Assembly: GCA_031257135.1 (NCBI GenBank)
Contig: JAIRPH010000119.1
Location: 1-9,891 of the forward strand
Length of the DNA stretch: 9,891 bases
Reading direction: 5' to 3'
From: Spirochaetaceae bacterium
Lineage (GTDB): Bacteria > Spirochaetota > Spirochaetia > Treponematales > Breznakiellaceae
Shown here piece by piece: positions 6,712 through 9,891 of this stretch (its first letter is position 1; each line of letters begins with the position of its first letter). A program made the position numbers and the translations under genes. The notes beneath the pieces are model-generated. The model was not told where the DNA came from, ran no database searches, and was given only the letters and a program-made list of their open reading frames with translations.

Positions 6712-8013
6712 ATGAGCATCATTGAATATGTGGAAGCCCGTGAAATCCTTGATTCCCGAGGGAATCCTACAGTTGAGGTGGAGGTCTTCCTGGAAGACGG
6801 CTCCAGAGGGCGGGCGGCGGTTCCTTCCGGCGCTTCGACTGGTGAGCATGAGGCGGTGGAGCTTCGGGATGATGACAAAAGCCGATACTTGGGGAAAGGC
6901 GTCCTCAAGGCGGTGGAAAACGTGAATAACGTTATCGCCCCGGAAATCGAAGGACTGGACGCTCAGGATCAGGTCGATGTAGACCGGACCATGATCGAGC
7001 TGGACGGGACCGAAAACAAGGGCAAACTGGGCGCAAACGCCATCCTTGGCGTTTCTATGGCGGTAGCCCGCGCGGCCGCGGATTATCTGGATGTGCCCCT
7101 CTACAAGTACCTGGGGACATTTCATTCAAATCTTCTGCCGGTACCGATGGCGAATATCATCAACGGCGGCAAGCACGCGGACAACAAGATCGATTTCCAA
7201 GAGTTCATGGTTATGCCTGTAGGAGCGGAATCCATTAAAGAAGCTATCCGCTGGACCGCAGAAATCTTCCATAATCTGAAGAAGCTCCTCAAAGACGCCG
7301 GCAAAAACACAGCCGTAGGCGACGAAGGCGGTTTCGCCCCGGACATCGGCAACGACGAAGCTCTGGACTATATCATGAAAGCCGTCGAAAAAGCCGGCTA
7401 CAAGCCCGGCGAGCAGATCGCCATTGCGCTGGACTGCGCCAGTTCGGAACTCTTTGACGAGGGCGGCAAGCAAGGGTATAAGTTCTGGAAATCCAACCCG
7501 GGCAAGCTCTTCACCGCCGACGAGATGATCGAAATCTACACCAAATGGGTTAATAAGTACCCCATCATCTCCATCGAAGACCCGCTGGATCAAAACGACT
7601 GGGAAGGCTATGTGAAGATGACTAAAGCCCTGGGTTCCAAGATTCAGATCGTAGGCGACGACTTCTTCGTTACCAACACCAAACGCCTTGAGCGGGGCAT
7701 CAAAGAAGGGTCCTGCAATGCGATCCTGATCAAGGTGAATCAGATCGGAACCGTCACCGAAACCTACGAAGCGGTGGAAATGGCGAAACGCGCCGGATAT
7801 ACCGCAATCATCTCCCACCGTTCCGGAGAGACCGAAGACAGTTTTATAGCGGACCTCGTAGTAGGACTGGAAACCGGACAAATTAAAACCGGCTCCATGA
7901 GCCGTACCGACCGGGTCTGCAAATATAACCAGCTTATCCGCATCGAAGATCAGCTTGAAGGCGTCGCGGAATACGCGGGCAAGAAAGCGTTTTACAATTT
8001 AAGAAAGAAATAG
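6712..8013 (+). CDS. eno: Enolase (phosphopyruvate hydratase)
   Basis: It interconverts 2-phosphoglycerate and phosphoenolpyruvate in glycolysis, in the cytoplasm; in several bacteria enolase is also found on the surface or in RNA degradosomes, which the sequence cannot show. The 433 residues match the usual bacterial length. Catalytic and metal residues are all in place: Glu205 in GDEGGFAP, Asp241, Glu289 in SIEDPLDQ, Asp316 in VGDDFFV, Lys341 in the signature LIKVNQIGT, and Lys392 in IKTGS. The substrate-loop segment SHRSGET is intact. The start is fixed by the GGAGG at 6701. The gene stands alone between the divergent TPR lipoprotein and convergent glgC. Confidence 0.98.
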   Translation: MSIIEYVEAREILDSRGNPTVEVEVFLEDGSRGRAAVPSGASTGEHEAVELRDDDKSRYLGKGVLKAVENVNNVIAPEIEGLDAQDQVDVDRTMIELDGTENKGKLGANAILGVSMAVARAAADYLDVPLYKYLGTFHSNLLPVPMANIINGGKHADNKIDFQEFMVMPVGAESIKEAIRWTAEIFHNLKKLLKDAGKNTAVGDEGGFAPDIGNDEALDYIMKAVEKAGYKPGEQIAIALDCASSELFDEGGKQGYKFWKSNPGKLFTADEMIEIYTKWVNKYPIISIEDPLDQNDWEGYVKMTKALGSKIQIVGDDFFVTNTKRLERGIKEGSCNAILIKVNQIGTVTETYEAVEMAKRAGYTAIISHRSGETEDSFIADLVVGLETGQIKTGSMSRTDRVCKYNQLIRIEDQLEGVAEYAGKKAFYNLRKK

Positions 8014-8017
8014 ATAC

Positions 8018-8055
8018 AAAAACGGGGGTACAGCCTAAAAAACTCTGCCCCCGTT
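8018..8055 (-). terminator. Intrinsic terminator of glgC, shared stem with the end of eno
   Basis: The arms 8021-8028 and 8048-8055 (AACGGGGG with CCCCCGTT) pair fully, and CAG (8031-8033) with CTG (8045-8047) extends the stem past a two-base bulge. On the minus strand the stem is followed by Ts (five counting the last two stem pairs), a proper terminator 16 bases beyond the glgC stop. On the plus strand only two Ts follow, so it may stop eno transcripts less efficiently. Confidence 0.8.
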
Positions 8056-8070
8056 CCGCGGAATTCTCGG

Positions 8071-9342
8071 TTAGATTACCGTACCGGGATGTAATACGCC
8101 GTTTTTCGGAATCACAATAACGCCGTCTACGATGTAATATTGCCCGAAATTCCCGTCCGGGCGGTTAATGTTATCCACTCCGATGCGGCACCCCTCGCCG
8201 ATACGGGCGTTTTTATCGATAATCGATTTTTTAATGAGGGTCCCGCTACCGATGCCGATGTTGGGAATCTTTTCGCTGGCGTTTTTTTGCTTTTGCTGGT
8301 CAGATTCGTAATAATCCGCCCCCATGCAGATAACGCCGTTGAGGGTCGCCCCGGATTCGATGATGGTTCTAATCCCCACGATGGAATTAGCGATAGACGC
8401 GTTGGTAATGATGCATCCTTCCGACGCGATGGATTGGTTCATGTTGCTGAAATTCATCTTCGACGGGGGCAGGTTCCTCATGTGGGTATAGATGGGCCGG
8501 CGCTCGTCGTAGATGTCGAACCGAGGGCGCACGCTGGTCAATTCCAGGTTGGCTTCATAGAAATTCTTGATGGTCCCTATATCTTCCCAATAGCTCTCGA
8601 AAATATAGGCGTTGACCTTGAGATTTTTAATGGCTCCCGGAATTATCTCCTTGCCGAAATCGGTCTTCTCATTGGCAAGGCAACTTTCCATAGCTTTGGC
8701 GTCAAAAACATAGATGCCCATAGACCCAAGATACATATCGCCTTTGCTCTTATCCAGCTTCAGCTCCGCCGGGACCTTAAAGTCTGAAATATCCCTCGTA
8801 GGTCCGGGCTTCTCTAAAAATTCGGTAATGACGTTGGCTTTGTTCGCCTTGAGAATACCGAGCTGGCTCGCGTTTTCCCGATCCACCGGCGTGCAGGCAA
8901 TCGTAATCGCCGCCCCTGATTCCTTGTGTTTCGCCAAGAAATCCCGAAGGTCCATTCGGTACAGCTGATCTCCCGATAGGATAAGATAGTAATCGGGGTT
9001 CTGGGTCCTGAAATGAACGAGATTCTTTCTTACCGCGTCAGCGGTCCCTTCATACCATCCTGAATGATCCAGCGTTTGTTCCGCCGCAAGGATTTCGGCA
9101 AATCCCTTAGAAAACGAATCAAACACGTAGGTCTGAGAAAGATGCAAATGAAGAGACGCGGAATTGAATTGGGTGAGAATGTATATCTGCCGTAAATTGG
9201 CGTTTATACAATTTGATATAGGAATATCCACTAACCTAAATTTCCCTCCAAAAGGAACCGCTGGTTTAGCTCTGTCCTTAGTCAGAGGAAATAAACGAGT
9301 CCCTTTTCCACCGCCTAAGACGATAGACAAGACTTCAGACAT
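8071..9342 (-). CDS. glgC: Glucose-1-phosphate adenylyltransferase (ADP-glucose pyrophosphorylase)
   Basis: It makes ADP-glucose from ATP and glucose-1-phosphate, the committed step of bacterial glycogen synthesis. The 423 residues fit the family. The nucleotidyltransferase domain starts with LGGGKGTRLFPLT (9-21) and RAKPAVPFGG (24-33), with LTQFNSASL (56-64), WYEGTADAVR (96-105) and the catalytic-type Asp125 in SGDQLY; FLEKPG follows. The C-terminal left-handed beta-helix carries hexapeptide-like repeats, including IIDKNARIGEG, and ends in PGTVI. Several motifs are closer to cyanobacterial and plant enzymes than to E. coli, from memory. The open frame continues 38 codons upstream to an ATG at 9456, but that stretch does not resemble the family and contains the promoter. 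The start at 9342 has AAGGGGG six bases upstream and begins directly at the conserved domain. No other glycogen gene is in the window. Confidence 0.94.
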   Translation of the reverse strand: MSEVLSIVLGGGKGTRLFPLTKDRAKPAVPFGGKFRLVDIPISNCINANLRQIYILTQFNSASLHLHLSQTYVFDSFSKGFAEILAAEQTLDHSGWYEGTADAVRKNLVHFRTQNPDYYLILSGDQLYRMDLRDFLAKHKESGAAITIACTPVDRENASQLGILKANKANVITEFLEKPGPTRDISDFKVPAELKLDKSKGDMYLGSMGIYVFDAKAMESCLANEKTDFGKEIIPGAIKNLKVNAYIFESYWEDIGTIKNFYEANLELTSVRPRFDIYDERRPIYTHMRNLPPSKMNFSNMNQSIASEGCIITNASIANSIVGIRTIIESGATLNGVICMGADYYESDQQKQKNASEKIPNIGIGSGTLIKKSIIDKNARIGEGCRIGVDNINRPDGNFGQYYIVDGVIVIPKNGVLHPGTVI

Positions 9343-9348
9343 ACTTTG

Positions 9349-9355
9349 CCCCCTT
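9349..9355 (-). promoter_or_regulatory. Ribosome binding site that decides the glgC start
   Basis: AAGGGGG on the minus strand lies six bases before the ATG at 9342. The alternative ATG at 9456 has no such site; its upstream sequence is instead the -35 element of the promoter. Confidence 0.6.
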
Positions 9356-9439
9356 ACACAAACTGATTTGCGGCGTATCGCCCCAAAAACACTAGATTCC
9401 GCATCAGTGAAATAAATCGCTTTAACGGAGTTATAGAAT

Positions 9440-9467
9440 GATATAGGCAGGCACATAAGTTTGTCAA
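9440..9467 (-). promoter_or_regulatory. Promoter of glgC
   Basis: A perfect TTGACA (9462-9467) is followed after 16 bases by TATATC (9440-9445), or after 18 bases by TATCAT (9438-9443). The transcript would start near 9432 and have a leader of about 90 bases before the ATG at 9342. I see no riboswitch-like structure in that leader, only a short GGCG/CGCC stem. The end of the insertion sequence lies about 20 bases upstream of the -35. Confidence 0.6.
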
Positions 9468-9486
9468 GTATGATTATTAAAAATTA

Positions 9487-9891
9487 GGTGGTGATCCAGA
9501 AAGTATGATAGCGGTCAAATGAAGCCACAATTAAGGTAGTGGAAAGCCATATTAAAGGCTTTCCAATGATTGAAGAGCTTCTCGGAAAAACAGCAGGTTC
9601 GCCTGAAAACCCGCCTGAGCCGATGCCGCAACCGGCAGTTATTCCCTTCTATCCCCGCCGTGTACGCTTTGCCGGTTGACCGGCTGTCCTCGGCAAATGC
9701 CGTCAGGAAGCTGTCCCAATTGTCAGTAGCTATCGTATCCCAGGTAATCCCCAGCCTTATCAGCCGCTTCCTCAACTTTTGTGCGGTTTTCAAGTCCCGC
9801 TTTCCCCATACATACCCCGCAATCCCGCCGGATTCCCGGTGATACGCGTAAATGAGCCATACTTTGTTCTTCTTTTCCCCTATATAGGTCC
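9487..9891 (-). mobile_element. IS1-family insertion sequence, right part only
   Basis: The element includes the transposase C-terminus (9515-9891) and probably ends at GGTGGTGATCC (9487-9497), which resembles IS1-family terminal repeats. The other end and the target duplication lie outside the window, so neither boundary nor duplication can be confirmed. It sits just upstream of the glgC promoter. Confidence 0.6.
9515..9891 (-). CDS. IS1-family transposase, C-terminal part (partial)
   Basis: The frame is open from the right edge to a TGA at 9515-9517, giving about 125 residues starting YIGEKKNKVWLIYAY. A TTG at 9793 is an internal leucine and not a start. It aligns by eye with the InsB catalytic half of IS1. 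The second catalytic aspartate is in ATDNWDSF (Asp codon at 9722-9724) and the glutamate in GIEGNNCRLR (Glu codon at 9647-9649). The tail with SEKLFNHWKAF matches the family end. The first catalytic aspartate and the zinc-finger and HTH N-terminal region lie off the window. No frameshift or stop is seen, so the part visible looks intact. Confidence 0.88.
   Translation of the reverse strand, partial: TYIGEKKNKVWLIYAYHRESGGIAGYVWGKRDLKTAQKLRKRLIRLGITWDTIATDNWDSFLTAFAEDSRSTGKAYTAGIEGNNCRLRHRLRRVFRRTCCFSEKLFNHWKAFNMAFHYLNCGFI

Noticed and set aside
7126..7881. A 251-codon minus-strand open frame inside eno
   Set aside because: The plus-strand frame is enolase with all catalytic residues, and the antisense frame has no recognisable domain.
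8140..8787. A 215-codon plus-strand open frame antisense to glgC
   Set aside because: It has no ribosome site seen and no recognisable motif, while the opposite strand carries intact GlgC motifs.
9466..9509. Nine-base direct repeat AAGTATGAT at 9466-9474 and 9501-9509, considered as an IS target duplication
   Set aside because: One copy lies inside the probable element and the copies do not flank it, so it cannot be the duplication; probably chance.

Overview
The window fits a spirochaete close to the gut treponemes, such as the Treponema primitia / T. azotonutricium group. Three things point there. One is a lipoprotein that joins an InlB/Flg_new-type domain to BspA-like leucine-rich repeats and ends in an 'FRAYYDAHGKKSGSYTY'-style tail. 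The others are two more small lipoprotein-like genes with loose lipoboxes, and an IS1-family transposase of a type I associate with gut bacteria. This is inference from protein sequence; no 16S or marker comparison was possible. Base composition looks near 50% GC.

Layout, left to right. (a) 1-68, minus: first 22 codons of a secreted protein that runs off the left edge, with a near-consensus promoter ending right at its start codon. (b) 69-263: divergent intergenic region with that promoter and a hairpin plus T-run. (c) 264-3794, plus: dnaE, the replicative DNA polymerase III alpha subunit. (d) 3815-5128, minus: threonine synthase (thrC), convergent with dnaE across a 20-base gap. (e) 5150-6121, minus: InlB-type/BspA-type LRR lipoprotein, 21 bases upstream of thrC. 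(f) 6189-6578, minus: small TPR lipoprotein. (g) 6579-6711: divergent promoter region. (h) 6712-8013, plus: enolase (eno). (i) 8018-8055: stem-loop terminator facing glgC. (j) 8071-9342, minus: glucose-1-phosphate adenylyltransferase (glgC), with its promoter inside a longer open frame. (k) 9487-9891, minus: one end of an IS1-family insertion sequence, continuing past the right edge. No gap without a gene exceeds about 200 bases.

How the genes relate. TPR lipoprotein, LRR lipoprotein and thrC lie in one direction with gaps of 67 and 21 bases and no clear terminator, so they may be co-transcribed although they share no obvious pathway. Enolase (glycolysis) and GlgC (glycogen synthesis) are neighbours but face each other and are probably regulated separately. 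dnaE stands alone. The insertion sequence ends about 20 bases upstream of the glgC -35 element.

I found no novel multi-gene system. The most interesting points are two genes for exported proteins whose promoters sit so close to the ATG that their mRNAs look leaderless, and a threonine synthase with changed active-site motifs.
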